Shown: positions 16,623-25,500 of the stretch, piece by piece | Numbering within the stretch: the stretch's first letter is position 1 | Layout of the letters: each line of letters begins with the position of its first letter | Origin: Oscillatoria sp. CS-180 | Lineage (GTDB): Bacteria; Cyanobacteriota; Cyanobacteriia; Phormidesmidales; Phormidesmidaceae | DNA length: 64,000 nucleotides | Reading direction: 5' to 3' | Assembly: GCF_028330965.1 (NCBI RefSeq) | Contig: NZ_JAQMUB010000032.1 | Location: 62,001 to 126,000, forward strand | Notes under the pieces: generated by a model | Told to the model about the DNA's origin: nothing | What the model saw: the letters and a program-made list of their open reading frames with translations, nothing else | The model's database searches: none | Made by a program: the position numbers and the translations under genes

Positions 16623-16953
16623 AGGTTGTGTAAAGCTGAGGCGATCGCACTTAGGATTTTGGGCGATCGCGCCCTTCACCGTTTTCTTTGTCATAGCTGC
16701 GGTACCATTGCTAAACGCTAGTCATCGCCTGCAGGATGGTTTCTTCCTTCCGCGTCTATCCTTTAGCTAGAGCCGTTATTGCTTAGCGCTTAGCTACTCT
16801 ATCAGAGCAGGTTTCAGCCCCTAGCTGATCAATTGAGAACGGGCGCAACCCTGCTTGAGCCACAAGGCTTTTAGAATTAATTGATGATGCGCCCAGGGAA
16901 TCTGAGCAAAGGTCTATTCAATCGGGATACTGTTCGATACTATAGATAGGCAC
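16623..16953. other. Intergenic region before tRNA-Leu
   Basis: 331 bp. It contains two HIP1-type GCGATCGC octamers at the start. A short frame here (16588-16770) overlaps the preceding gene and does not look coding. I see no RNA gene or repeat apart from the likely tRNA promoter region just before 16954 (TACTATAGATAGG). Confidence 0.4.
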
Positions 16954-17036
16954 GCGGATGTGGCGGAATTGGTAGACGCGCTAGATTTAGGTTCTAGTGT
17001 CCTCGCGACGTGAAGGTTCAAGTCCTTTCATCCGCA
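16954..17036 (+). tRNA. tRNA-Leu (anticodon UAG)
   Basis: 83 nt. The acceptor stem GCGGATG/CATCCGC pairs fully, the D arm is TGGCGGAATTGGTAGACGCG, and the anticodon stem CTAGA/TCTAG holds the loop TTTAGGT with anticodon TAG. The long variable arm of a class-II tRNA (GTGTCCTCGCGACGTG) and the T arm AAGGTTCAAGTCCTTT follow. CCA is not encoded. It reads CUN leucine codons. Confidence 0.97.
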
Positions 17037-17112
17037 TTATTGATGTCGAATTATCTACAGCTGTAAGCTCTGTCGTCTGTCAACCGAATGAGTGGCGCGG
17101 AGGCAACTGCAA

Positions 17113-18501
17113 TTAAATGTTCAAGATTTTGCCTCGAAGATTTTTGGGCGACTGAATGTCGTATCGATCAAGGAAGGTTGGCAAGATGTCGTAGAGTTGC
17201 GCATCAGTGATGACCTGGCCGTTTTTAGGCAATCGCGGATCGTGGAAAACCATCAGACCAAAGGGGGCATGGTTGGCGTCGTCGGGTCCGGTATCGTTTT
17301 CAACGGTGTAGAGATCGCCAATGCCGACACTGCCGACAGATCGCCAAGCGAGGTCATCAAAGTAGACGATTAGATCGGGCGCGCGGCCTCGAACCTTTTG
17401 ATAAATTTGCTGAGGTTTAAAGATTTTGACGTTGAGCGATTGTCCAGTAGGGGTCGTCAATTGAGATAGCTGTTGGCTGAGTTCATCTCGCAAGCGTTCG
17501 TAGTCCATCATCGAGATGGTGCCTTCCGGCTCTCTACCCTTTACGTTCAAGAAGATGCGGGCATAGTATCCGCCTGCGCCCCACACTTTGGTTTGGCTCC
17601 AGTCTACGGAAACCTTATCGAGGGGCAGCGGCTCGGTTGGTGCCTCTTTGAGGGTTAGGTAACCGTTGGCAATGAGCCATTCATTGATGCAAATGCCCCC
17701 CATCAAAGGTTGAGCACCGTGGTCTGAGACGACAAGTACGGCGGTGTCCTCGTCGCAATGCTGCAACAGTTCACCAATTTGCTGATCAACATGGACGTAA
17801 TAGTCATGAATGGCGTTAGCAAAAGGTGAGTTTGGCTCGTACTGCGGATGGTGAGGATCCATTGGTTTCCAAAAGGCGTGGTGAATGCGATCAACGCCCA
17901 TATCGACCAGCATGAGAAAGTCTGGCTGGTCCTGAACAATGAGCTTTTCAGCCAACGTGAATCGCTGATCACACAGCTTGAAGAGATTGTCGAGAATACG
18001 GGCTTTTTCGTCGGAGCGAAAGTTGGGCACATCCATCATGAAGTCGGGCATCCAAGCTCGGATCTGCTCGGCAAGCTCGGGAGGATGCGTAAAGGGGACG
18101 TCCGTGCCTGGGGTGAGAAAACACGAAACCAGGCTGCCGTTGATAGGATACGGGGGGGAAGTACCGGGTACACTCAGTGCCGCCACTTTCCAGCCGGCTT
18201 CTCCTAAGAAATCCCATAGGCGCGGAAATTTGACTGCACGTCCGTCAGAGATGCCCATGCTGTGGTAATCGCGATCGCGCCGATTGCGAAACCCATAAAT
18301 TCCCAACTCACCGGGATCTCGCCCCGTCATCATGCAGCTCCAAGCGGGTACGGTAATGGCGGGAATGCTGCTCTCCAATCGCCCATAGCTGCCTTGAGTC
18401 ATCAATCGATTCAAGTTGGGCAGGTCCTGTCGCCAACGCTCGAATACCAGCGACGGTTCCATACAGTCCAGTCCGATGATGAGTAAGCGGGGAGTCGGCA
18501 T
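17113..18501 (-). CDS. Alkaline-phosphatase-superfamily phosphodiesterase/pyrophosphatase
   Basis: 462 residues, of the type-I phosphodiesterase/nucleotide pyrophosphatase branch. The metal-site and nucleophile pattern is visible: LLIIGLDCMEP (D12), SSIPAITVPAWSCMMTGRDP (nucleophile probably T50), LMLVDMGVDRIHHAFWKPMD, VLVVSDHGAQPLMGG and ANHAPFGLMVF. There is no signal peptide, so it is probably cytoplasmic. Members cleave phosphodiester or pyrophosphate bonds in nucleotides or lipids; the substrate cannot be told. It is divergently oriented to the HEPN gene 77 bp away. Confidence 0.8.
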   Translation of the reverse strand: MPTPRLLIIGLDCMEPSLVFERWRQDLPNLNRLMTQGSYGRLESSIPAITVPAWSCMMTGRDPGELGIYGFRNRRDRDYHSMGISDGRAVKFPRLWDFLGEAGWKVAALSVPGTSPPYPINGSLVSCFLTPGTDVPFTHPPELAEQIRAWMPDFMMDVPNFRSDEKARILDNLFKLCDQRFTLAEKLIVQDQPDFLMLVDMGVDRIHHAFWKPMDPHHPQYEPNSPFANAIHDYYVHVDQQIGELLQHCDEDTAVLVVSDHGAQPLMGGICINEWLIANGYLTLKEAPTEPLPLDKVSVDWSQTKVWGAGGYYARIFLNVKGREPEGTISMMDYERLRDELSQQLSQLTTPTGQSLNVKIFKPQQIYQKVRGRAPDLIVYFDDLAWRSVGSVGIGDLYTVENDTGPDDANHAPFGLMVFHDPRLPKNGQVITDAQLYDILPTFLDRYDIQSPKNLRGKILNI

Positions 18502-18578
18502 TACACGAAAATTTTGACGGTTTGTGCCTATTCTAGAGAACGGAGTTTGTCACCGACCTCCAAAAATGAGTAGAAAAT

Positions 18579-18971
18579 ATGGCAAATCGTTCTCAAGATT
18601 GGCTCAATCAAGCTCAACGGGATTTACAGCAAGCGATCGCCTCTGAAGCTGCATCACTTCACGAATGGGCTTGTTTCGCGGCTCATCAAGCCGGTGAGAA
18701 AGCAATCAGAGCACTTCATTTGTCATGTGGACAGGAGGCCTGGGGACATCTGCTATTTTGCTTGTTATCTGAGCTTCCTCCCAGTCTTGAGGTCCCTTCC
18801 TTGCTGCTAGAACAGGCGAGGGTATTGGATAACTTTTATATTCCGACTCGCTATCCAGATAGTCACCCCGAAGGCTCTCCCTTCGAACACTATGGTCCCT
18901 TACAGAGTCAAGAGGCAATTCGTTATGCCCGTGCGATTTTTGAATTCGTCGATTCTTCGATGGCCGAGTAA
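18579..18971 (+). CDS. HEPN-domain protein (HepT-like toxin)
   Basis: 130 residues. The HEPN fold is indicated by SQDWLNQAQRDLQQAIAS, then HEWACFAAHQAGEKAIRALH. The RNase motif Rx4-6H is present as RYPDSH (R91, H96), which HepT-type toxins use for RNA cleavage. The C-terminus SQEAIRYARAIFEFVDSSM is a typical HEPN last helix. Its end overlaps the next gene, a minimal nucleotidyltransferase, by 47 bp, the standard layout of a HEPN/MNT (HepT/MntA) toxin-antitoxin module. The toxin assignment is from family and context. Confidence 0.85.
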   Translation: MANRSQDWLNQAQRDLQQAIASEAASLHEWACFAAHQAGEKAIRALHLSCGQEAWGHLLFCLLSELPPSLEVPSLLLEQARVLDNFYIPTRYPDSHPEGSPFEHYGPLQSQEAIRYARAIFEFVDSSMAE

Positions 18972-19293
18972 GAAACAAGTGGACGGTGCTCTGAGACAAT
19001 GGGTTTTAGAACAGGACGAATGCTTGGACGACGTTATGGCCCTTGGCTATTTCGGTTCCTATGCACGAGGAACCGCAGGCAAAGGCAGCGACTTAGACGT
19101 TGTGGCAATTCTCACAGAGAGCCATTTACCCTTCCATCAAAGAAGCACACACTGGAATTTTTTATCTATTCCGGTTCCTGTTGAGGCCCAAATATACACC
19201 AGGGCAGAGTGGCAGCAGCTTGCAGTCAATCAACCCCGCTTTTACAACACTCTACTTCAGGAGACCGTTTGGATAATTCCACTCTCTCAGTGA
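18925..19293 (+). CDS. Minimal nucleotidyltransferase (MntA-like antitoxin)
   Basis: 122 residues from ATG 18925. The nucleotidyltransferase motif GSYARG (44-49) followed by GKGSDLDVVAIL (SDLD 55-58) is intact, so it could be an active AMP-transferase. In characterised pairs MntA neutralises HepT by (poly)AMPylating it. The C-terminal VEAQIYTRAEWQQLAVNQPRF is usual in this group. The start lies inside the HEPN gene, implying translational coupling. A start at 18892 is possible but adds residues with no family match. Confidence 0.85.
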   Translation: MPVRFLNSSILRWPSKKQVDGALRQWVLEQDECLDDVMALGYFGSYARGTAGKGSDLDVVAILTESHLPFHQRSTHWNFLSIPVPVEAQIYTRAEWQQLAVNQPRFYNTLLQETVWIIPLSQ

Positions 19294-19383
19294 TGGATAA
19301 GGCTGCTACGGGCTTCGTCGTTAAGGCCTAGAAGCAATTTTGTCCAGTTTGCAAAGAGCTAGGATTGTGCCCATTCTGCTCCT

Positions 19384-20814
19384 CTATCTCAGCAGACTGA
19401 TCAGTAGGGCGATCGCTGATATCAGCAAACAAAGCCCCAAGCTTAAGTAGCCCAACCAAATAATTCGAGTCGCTTTGTGTTGGGCCTCGGCCAGCATCTG
19501 GTTAGCCTTTTCTTGGGCTTCTAGCTCCATACGGACCATCTTGGCATCCCACTCTTGGCTAGCAGACAAAAAGCGATAATCCAAATCGCTGAGGCTTTTG
19601 TCTCCTGCCCACTGGAGTGCTTCTTTTAAGGCTTGTCCCATCAACAAACGGGACTCATCTTGAAAATTGGAGGCAACCCAGGCATTGAGCGTTTCTGCAT
19701 AGGGGCGCTGTCTTGAGAGGCAATCATGAATCCAATCATTGTCAAATACTGAGGCATAGATGGGGTTAGTAATCCGTAGCAGTCCCTCTTGCTCGATCGC
19801 GACTCCCGATAATTTTAAATCCGCCTGCTCTTGGCTGCCGTCTGCTTTAAGCCCCCCGTGTGTTCGTACCTGCTGGTAAAGGCTCAGCAAGCGACCTGAA
19901 CGCTGTGTATTAGCAGTGAGGCGATCTCGAATGGTCCGCAAGTGCTCTGGATCATCCTGGGCTTCCCAGTTGTGAATGAGACGAGAGTGGACCAAATGAC
20001 TGACCGTGGCAGCCTCACTGCCTGCTGAAATGAGACGGTTGGCAAACGTACTGCGTAATAGACAGCAAACTTTTTGAGTGAGGAATGGCTGTCCACCTGT
20101 CCAGTTCAGGACTTCAGTGAGGAGAGCTTCAGGTTGCTGAGCGATCGCAGTTAGTCCGGTAGTAAGGGGGGCTGCGTCGGATAATGAGAACCGCGATAGA
20201 TGAATGGCTTGACCAATATTAAACGGCGTTTGATAGTCCTTTGTGACCAGATCGCGAGGCGTTGCTGCCCCAAATAGTGCCCACGTCAACCGCCGATAAG
20301 CCGCATTCTCTGCCCGCTCGTTGTAGCAAAACCGTACAAATCCAAAGAAATCGTCTATGGAGAATCGAAGTTCGCGTAGGCTATCAACCTCGTCTAGAAA
20401 AATGAACAGTGGTTGTCCCACTTCCTCACCTAGCAACACTGTCTCAATGAAATGCGCAAATTTTTGGATCGGCGGCAACTCTCCTAACTCATGCCACCAA
20501 GCGGAAACATCAAACCGTCGGCGAGACCCCAACTTACGAACCAAATCAAACATAAGGCCCTGATACCACTGCTCCTGGGTTATGTGGTCGCTACCCAAAC
20601 GAGTCATGTCAACGGCAGCACACTGACCCTGTCCAGCCGCCTCCAACCGATAGCGCATCCGCAGCCGTAAACTCGACTTACCCATTTGTCGTGACGTCAA
20701 CACGTAGCAAAACTGGCGATTTAGCAGTGCGCTATGGAGAACTCCGTCGGCAGGTCGTTCGACGTAGGTCGGATCATCAACCGATAAGCTGCCCCCGACC
20801 TGATATTCATACAT
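19384..20814 (-). CDS. AAA_35-type ATPase ending in a membrane helix
   Basis: 476 residues. The AAA-like (AAA_35) domain begins YEYQVGGSLSVDDPTYVERP. Walker A is TSRQMGKSSLRL (G45-K46-S47) and Walker B is LFIFLDEVDSL (136-146). The sensor/arginine region ATPRDLVTKDYQTPFNIGQA and FSLSDA, then LNWTGGQPFLTQKVCCLL, are standard for the family. A coiled coil (AKMVRMELEAQEKANQMLAE) leads into one membrane helix (about 450-474), and the protein stops there. In relatives this layout is normally followed by WD40 repeats, a sensor or a cyclase output domain; none is present. The start overlaps the upstream gene by 8 bp (20807-20814). Confidence 0.8.
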   Translation of the reverse strand: MYEYQVGGSLSVDDPTYVERPADGVLHSALLNRQFCYVLTSRQMGKSSLRLRMRYRLEAAGQGQCAAVDMTRLGSDHITQEQWYQGLMFDLVRKLGSRRRFDVSAWWHELGELPPIQKFAHFIETVLLGEEVGQPLFIFLDEVDSLRELRFSIDDFFGFVRFCYNERAENAAYRRLTWALFGAATPRDLVTKDYQTPFNIGQAIHLSRFSLSDAAPLTTGLTAIAQQPEALLTEVLNWTGGQPFLTQKVCCLLRSTFANRLISAGSEAATVSHLVHSRLIHNWEAQDDPEHLRTIRDRLTANTQRSGRLLSLYQQVRTHGGLKADGSQEQADLKLSGVAIEQEGLLRITNPIYASVFDNDWIHDCLSRQRPYAETLNAWVASNFQDESRLLMGQALKEALQWAGDKSLSDLDYRFLSASQEWDAKMVRMELEAQEKANQMLAEAQHKATRIIWLGYLSLGLCLLISAIALLISLLR

Positions 20815-22162
20815 AGGATGACGAGGGCTCGGTTGGTAGAAAATCGTAGAAATATCGCTGATATAGCTCGCAGGCTGGTGAGGCTTGATTTTTGTTGAGA
20901 GTGATGAGTCCTAAACTCTCTAACCGATAGGCGGTAATGGGTTCCAGGGTCACAGGGTGGGGGGAACGGACGACAATTTGAAACGCAGTTTGCAGATCGG
21001 TATGAAGATATAGAGCTGCTAAGAGTTCTCGCAAGTGATCGCTGTAAATGCCGGATTGGGTGGGTGCTTCTTCGATAAGTTGAGCTAGCGTGATATCGTA
21101 CCGAGCTAAGGCATAGAGGGCTAACCTGACTAAGCCGGGACGGCAACTCACCATGTGTAAGAGCGATAGCAGACTGGCTTTGTTGGCATCCTTTTCAGCC
21201 CAATTTATGCCGTGGCGTGAGGCTAGCTCTTGGACCTGTTCTAAAGAGAAGGAGGGGAGCTTGATCGGCAGTCCGACGTTAAAAGGCGATTGGTTAAGTT
21301 TTAGGGGCACATAGACGTCTGTAGCATGGGCAAGCACCCAACGAATTCGCTGCCAACTGTTAAACTCTCGGGCATCTTCATACCAAGTACGCAGCAAAGG
21401 CAGAAATTCAGAAGAGATTTCAGGATATTGGAAGAGTGCGCTCATTTCGTCTAGTGCAATGACAATGTCCCCCTCAACTTGCCCTAGAACATAGTCTTCC
21501 AAATAGGCAGAGCAGCTTACTTTACTGCCGATCGCGGGATTCCAATAGGTGTCCAAATTAGGCTCAATCTGCAACTGATAGCTGATATTGGCACAAAACC
21601 AGCGTAAGAAGGCATCTAAGTTTTGATAGATGGTGCGATCGGCCCGATTGAATCTGAGAGACACGCTGCGGAGTTGATGCGCTTGTCCGTGGACAACAAC
21701 ACGACGAAGCAAAGAGGTTTTTCCCATCAGGCGAGGTGCTTTAATACGGACTAAACTACCGGGTTTGAGAACCTCTGAGAATGCTCGCTCTTCAATCGGT
21801 GGACGTTCAACATAAAGCTGCGAGTGGAGTGGCACTGGTCCGCTAGGAAACTCTAGAATAACGGGTGTATTGTTAGCGATGAAATTTCCTGCAGATCGAT
21901 TGGCATCGCGATTACGAGCATATCGTCTGAGAACAGCTCTGATATTGCTTTTGGAAATTTTTTGATTTAGGGTCTCCGACAGCATCTGCCAAAGGCGAAA
22001 ACCCACATCTCGAATATAGTTATGCTCGTAGCTACAATCCTCCGCAATTTCAGCATAGGTTTTGCCTTCCCAGACCTGGCTGAATACGGTTTCCTGTAGA
22101 TTTGTGAGCGAGTGATTGGGAAGTAGCTCATCTAGTAGAGCAAGGGCTTCATCAGCTTCCAT
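20807..22162 (-). CDS. AAA_35-type ATPase with N-terminal vMAP-like HTH
   Basis: 451 residues. Residues 1-85 (LTNLQETVFSQVWEGKTYAE, then HNYIRDVGFRLWQMLSETLN) match the vMAP N-terminal helix-turn-helix of vWA-MoxR-associated and WD40 proteins. The AAA_35 domain follows PLHSQLYVERPP at about 110-122. Walker A is APRLMGKTSLL (G147-K148-T149), Walker B is IVIALDEMSAL (about 233-243), and TDVYVPLKLNQSPFNVGLPI is the family C-motif. The C-terminal part has a winged-helix look (YRLESLGLITLNKNQASPAC). It is soluble. Its last codons overlap the start of the membrane-anchored ATPase downstream, so the two are probably made together. Related proteins are proposed parts of NTP-dependent conflict and signalling systems. 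Confidence 0.8.
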   Translation of the reverse strand: MEADEALALLDELLPNHSLTNLQETVFSQVWEGKTYAEIAEDCSYEHNYIRDVGFRLWQMLSETLNQKISKSNIRAVLRRYARNRDANRSAGNFIANNTPVILEFPSGPVPLHSQLYVERPPIEERAFSEVLKPGSLVRIKAPRLMGKTSLLRRVVVHGQAHQLRSVSLRFNRADRTIYQNLDAFLRWFCANISYQLQIEPNLDTYWNPAIGSKVSCSAYLEDYVLGQVEGDIVIALDEMSALFQYPEISSEFLPLLRTWYEDAREFNSWQRIRWVLAHATDVYVPLKLNQSPFNVGLPIKLPSFSLEQVQELASRHGINWAEKDANKASLLSLLHMVSCRPGLVRLALYALARYDITLAQLIEEAPTQSGIYSDHLRELLAALYLHTDLQTAFQIVVRSPHPVTLEPITAYRLESLGLITLNKNQASPACELYQRYFYDFLPTEPSSSYV

Positions 22163-22676
22163 AGCAGGTTTTGAGGGAGTTGCAATAATTAAAGTAGAGG
22201 TTGTTAGGGTTCAGTATTGCAGGGATTCTCAGAAACTTGATGAAACACTGACTTTTTCTGACAGTCAGCCGTTCTGAAGCCCCCTTTTCCTAGCAACCCA
22301 TGCTTGAATAACCAGCTATTTCAGGCAGACTAGTCGCAATTGCTGGTGCTAGCGTTCTGTAAATAAACAGGGGTAATTATTCTAGAGAGCAATATGAACG
22401 ATAGCTCTGAAAAAATCACCTGGAAGCTGATTTAAGAACCAAATATGGCTTTTTCGTAATCAGATGCCGTTTGTGAACGAGAACTGAAAATGATCTCCTG
22501 CTCACGACTTTACAGCATCCAGTGACTTCTATTTAGTTACTTCTTTAGCATTGCCAGGACCAGCCTATCAGCTTGAACTTTCTTTTCCTTAAGCTTCAAC
22601 TAAGCTGGCCTTTCTACTATTAGACTGCTGTCATTTCATACGGCTTTCTTAAACCCAATCGCAAGGACTCTTTTCG
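22163..22676. other. Divergent intergenic region between AAA gene and reductase gene
   Basis: 514 bp that must hold the promoters of both divergent genes. It is A/T-rich with no gene seen, no clear repeat copy and no recognised riboswitch. The AAGGA just before 22677 is the ribosome-binding site of the reductase. Confidence 0.35.
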
Positions 22677-24017
22677 ATGGTCGATATTCTTGAACGCATT
22701 CACAATCCCCTTGCTCGCAGTGCAACCGCCGCAGTTGTTGGCGCTTCAGCCACCACAATCATAGCGGGAGGTTTGCTCGGCCTGTCGCTACTAGATAACC
22801 GTCTGGTCAACAAGTTCAGCATTTATGCTGGAGCAGCAGGGGCAGGAGTAGGGGCTCTTTTCGGAGCAGCGGTCAACCCAACGACTCGGAAAGCGCCTAA
22901 AACCGCAGCAAAAAGTCCAAAGCAAAAGGAAGGCTGGACAGACTGGCGAGATTTTGTAGTGGCTCGTAAAGTGACTGAAAGTAACGAAATTACTTCGTTT
23001 TACCTTAAGCCTCAAGATAGCGGAGCGTTGCCAAGCTTTCAGCCTGGACAGTTTTTAACGATCAAACTGGACGTACCAGATCAGCCACGTCCTGTCATTC
23101 GTACCTATTCTTTGTCGGATTATTCAGTATCACCTGACTACTATCGTTTGTCGATCAAGCGCGAAGGGGCCCCTAAAAATCAGGATGTGCCTCCGGGGAT
23201 AGCGTCCAACTTCATGCATGACCAGATTCACGAAGGGGCAATCATTCCTTGTAAGCCACCAGCAGGAAAATTTGTGCTAGATGTACAGCGCGATCGCCCA
23301 GCCGTTCTCATCAGCAACGGCGTGGGAATCACACCGATGATTAGCATGGCAAAGGCTGTCGCAGTCACAAACCCTAACCGTCCCATTTGGTTTTTGCACG
23401 GTGCTCGAAACGGTGATTTTCATGCCTTTCGAGAGGCACTGTTAGCGATCGCACCCAACAATCCCAATTTCACGGTTCATTATCGCTACAGTCGCCCTCG
23501 CCCTGATGACGATGGCGGCTATCACAGCACTGGCTATGTCGATGTTGATCTCGTGAAGTCTTTACTGACTCCCCGCTTTATGGCCTCAGATGCGGAGTAC
23601 TTTCTTTGTGGGTCGCCTAGTTTTATGGACTCGTTACGAGACGGTTTAGCAGAGTGGGGTGTTCCTAGAGAACAGGTCTATTTCGAATCTTTTGCCAAAC
23701 CGGTGTCGCAAGCAAAAACAGCTCCTGCCGTAGCTACCGAAACGGATGGAGTGGTGGAGACAGCTGAAGTCGTTTTTGCCCAGTCGGGTAAGACGGCCCA
23801 GTGGTCAGCAGACGATGGTACGCTACTGGAGTTTGCCGAAGCGCAAGGGCTTAGTCCAGACTTTAGCTGCCGCGCCGGTATTTGCCTAACCTGTATGTGT
23901 CGCGTGAAGGAGGGCGAGGTCGCCTACGAAGAACCTCCGAGCGGAACGCCAGATGACGGCCATGCTCTAATTTGCGTGGCTAAACCTCGTGCAGGGCGAG
24001 TGGTGTTAGATGTGTAG
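22677..24017 (+). CDS. Flavin reductase with C-terminal 2Fe-2S ferredoxin domain
   Basis: 446 residues. The N-terminal 65 residues are Ala/Gly-rich with two hydrophobic stretches, suggesting membrane attachment. A ferredoxin-reductase module follows: FAD-binding RTYSLSDYSVSPDYYRLSIK and NAD(P)-binding PAVLISNGVGITPMISMAKA, with LCGSPSFMDSLRDGL, as in flavohaemoglobin reductases. The C-terminal plant-type [2Fe-2S] domain has C398-x4-C403-x2-C406 and C433. It passes electrons from NAD(P)H through flavin to the iron-sulfur centre; the acceptor is unknown (HCP, an oxygenase or a haem partner are possible). No globin domain is present. AAGGA precedes the ATG. Confidence 0.8.
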   Translation: MVDILERIHNPLARSATAAVVGASATTIIAGGLLGLSLLDNRLVNKFSIYAGAAGAGVGALFGAAVNPTTRKAPKTAAKSPKQKEGWTDWRDFVVARKVTESNEITSFYLKPQDSGALPSFQPGQFLTIKLDVPDQPRPVIRTYSLSDYSVSPDYYRLSIKREGAPKNQDVPPGIASNFMHDQIHEGAIIPCKPPAGKFVLDVQRDRPAVLISNGVGITPMISMAKAVAVTNPNRPIWFLHGARNGDFHAFREALLAIAPNNPNFTVHYRYSRPRPDDDGGYHSTGYVDVDLVKSLLTPRFMASDAEYFLCGSPSFMDSLRDGLAEWGVPREQVYFESFAKPVSQAKTAPAVATETDGVVETAEVVFAQSGKTAQWSADDGTLLEFAEAQGLSPDFSCRAGICLTCMCRVKEGEVAYEEPPSGTPDDGHALICVAKPRAGRVVLDV

Positions 24018-24045
24018 AGCTTTGCCCATAGCCCTACCTGATGGC

Positions 24046-24153
24046 CTATAGCTATCACCAGTTCTGCTAGGACAAGGCGGCGAGCTATCTGACCATGCCT
24101 TCAGCACCGGACTGTTGTTGGGTGTACAAGCCTAGATGACTAACGCTATAGTC
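24046..24153 (+). repeat. Dispersed structured repeat, copy B
   Basis: Begins CTATAGCTATCACC and ends CTAACGCTATAG, giving a 7-bp terminal inverted repeat CTATAGC/GCTATAG. The hairpin CTGCT-AGGACAA-GGCGG keeps the loop seen in the other copies while its stem has changed on both sides. The second hairpin is weaker (GCACC 24104-24108 with GGTGT 24121-24125). Confidence 0.65.
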
Positions 24154-24173
24154 TTCTCATTGTCTAGATCACT

Positions 24174-24205
24174 AAACCCCTTAAGGCAATAGCCCTAAGG
24201 GGTTT
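24174..24205. terminator. Bidirectional terminator between reductase gene and rpsD
   Basis: The arms AAACCCCTTA and TAAGGGGTTT are a perfect inverted repeat enclosing a 12-nt loop with an inner GGC/GCC. A-run and T-run flanks suit termination on both strands. It sits between convergent genes. Confidence 0.8.
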
Positions 24206-24248
24206 GAATGCTTGCAACAGATTGCTTTAAAGCTGTTTGAAAACGGGA

Positions 24249-24857
24249 TTATGCCTTCCGAGAGTAATACTCAACCACCAGCAGTTCGTTGACGTTGAGA
24301 GCGATCCATTCACGCTCGATAATGCTGTTTACCTTTGCCGTCAGCTTATCTTTATCCAATTCTAGGTGAGTCGGCACATTCGCTAAGCCAGGAAATTCTA
24401 GGTTAGCTTCTACCATCTTTTTGGATGCTTCGCGATCGCGCACAGCAATCACATCGCCCGGACGACACTGATAGCTAGCAATGTCCAGCACTCGACCGTT
24501 TACCGTGATGTGACCATGATTCACAACCTGACGCGCTGCTGGAATGGTTGGCGCAAATCCTAGACGAAAGACGGTATTGTCTAGGCGCATCTCTAGCTGC
24601 TGTAGGATGACCAAGCCTGTCGAACCGCCAGCCCGTCGTGCTTTTTTCACGTAGCGGATAAGCTGCTTTTCGCTGACGCCATAGTTGAACCGCAGCTTTT
24701 GCTTTTCCTCAAGTCGAATAGCGTATTCTGTCTTCTTCTTGCGAGCCTGACCGTGCTGTCCGGGGGGATACGCTTTGCGAGGCGCTTTACGCGAAAGGCC
24801 TGGCAGTTCACCCAAACGGCGAACAACTCTAAGTCGAGGTCCTCGATAACGAGACAT
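24249..24857 (-). CDS. rpsD: 30S ribosomal protein S4
   Basis: 202 residues from ATG 24857, the usual cyanobacterial length. The N-terminus [20 protein letters not shown], then [20 protein letters not shown], and the S4 RNA-binding domain [20 protein letters not shown] with [20 protein letters not shown] are intact. It is a primary 16S rRNA binder in 30S assembly and a possible autoregulator. The frame extends to 24902 without support. A hairpin terminator lies 44 bp after its stop. Confidence 0.97.
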   Translation of the reverse strand: MSRYRGPRLRVVRRLGELPGLSRKAPRKAYPPGQHGQARKKKTEYAIRLEEKQKLRFNYGVSEKQLIRYVKKARRAGGSTGLVILQQLEMRLDNTVFRLGFAPTIPAARQVVNHGHITVNGRVLDIASYQCRPGDVIAVRDREASKKMVEANLEFPGLANVPTHLELDKDKLTAKVNSIIEREWIALNVNELLVVEYYSRKA

Positions 24858-25034
24858 AGGGTTCTCCAATAAATAGATGTCATCAAGTTGCCACCCCCGC
24901 ATCTAGGGAAAGGGGTTTGTACTAAACCAGGAGATGGTGGCGAAGCTCCCAGTCGGTAATTAAACAACGTTGCCGACAAAGCACTCATCCAGCACAGGCA
25001 TGAAGTGCAACAGGATGTTTCGCGGCGCTTGAGA

Positions 25035-25337
25035 CTACCAGCTTGACTTGACAACGCCAGGTAGAAGTCCTTCATGGGCCATTTCACGCAATTGGTTGCG
25101 GCATAGACCAAAGTCACGATAATAACCTCGGGGGCGGCCTGTCTTCCAACAGCGGTTGCGGAGACGAGTCCGTGAACTTGCCCGAGGTAGCTGCTGAATT
25201 TTCCGATGAATTTCAAATTTGGCCTGTGGGCCTTCAGCCTGTCGGAATTCTTCTAAAAGGGCTGCACGCTTTTCAGCGTACTTAGCCACAAGTTTTTCGC
25301 GCTTGCGCTCTCGCGCAACCATGCCTTTCTTAGCCAT
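25035..25337 (-). CDS. rpsN: 30S ribosomal protein S14
   Basis: 100 residues beginning [20 protein letters not shown]. The C-terminal [20 protein letters not shown] and [20 protein letters not shown] define the long, zinc-independent S14 (no CxxC pairs), as in cyanobacteria and plastids. It stands outside the S10/spc operon, 177 bp upstream of rpsD on the same strand. Confidence 0.97.
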   Translation of the reverse strand: MAKKGMVARERKREKLVAKYAEKRAALLEEFRQAEGPQAKFEIHRKIQQLPRASSRTRLRNRCWKTGRPRGYYRDFGLCRNQLREMAHEGLLPGVVKSSW

Positions 25338-25500
25338 GTAGTTTGTGTTAGGTCAAGTTTTTCACAGTCTTTAATAATAAAGGAATGAACTAGAATCCGC
25401 AATGTCGTCGAAAAGACAACTTTCACTTCATTCTGGCCTCTCTGGATAGCAGAACATGATTGAATAAAGAGCATGGACTGTGTCTTTAGGAGGTAAACCC

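Noticed and set aside
16588-16770. 60-residue frame with a hydrophobic stretch after the small membrane protein
   Set aside because: It overlaps the preceding gene out of frame, has no ribosome-binding site and spans two HIP1 octamers.
17848-18207. 119-residue plus-strand frame inside the phosphodiesterase gene
   Set aside because: It is antisense to a gene with clear family motifs and has no pattern of its own.
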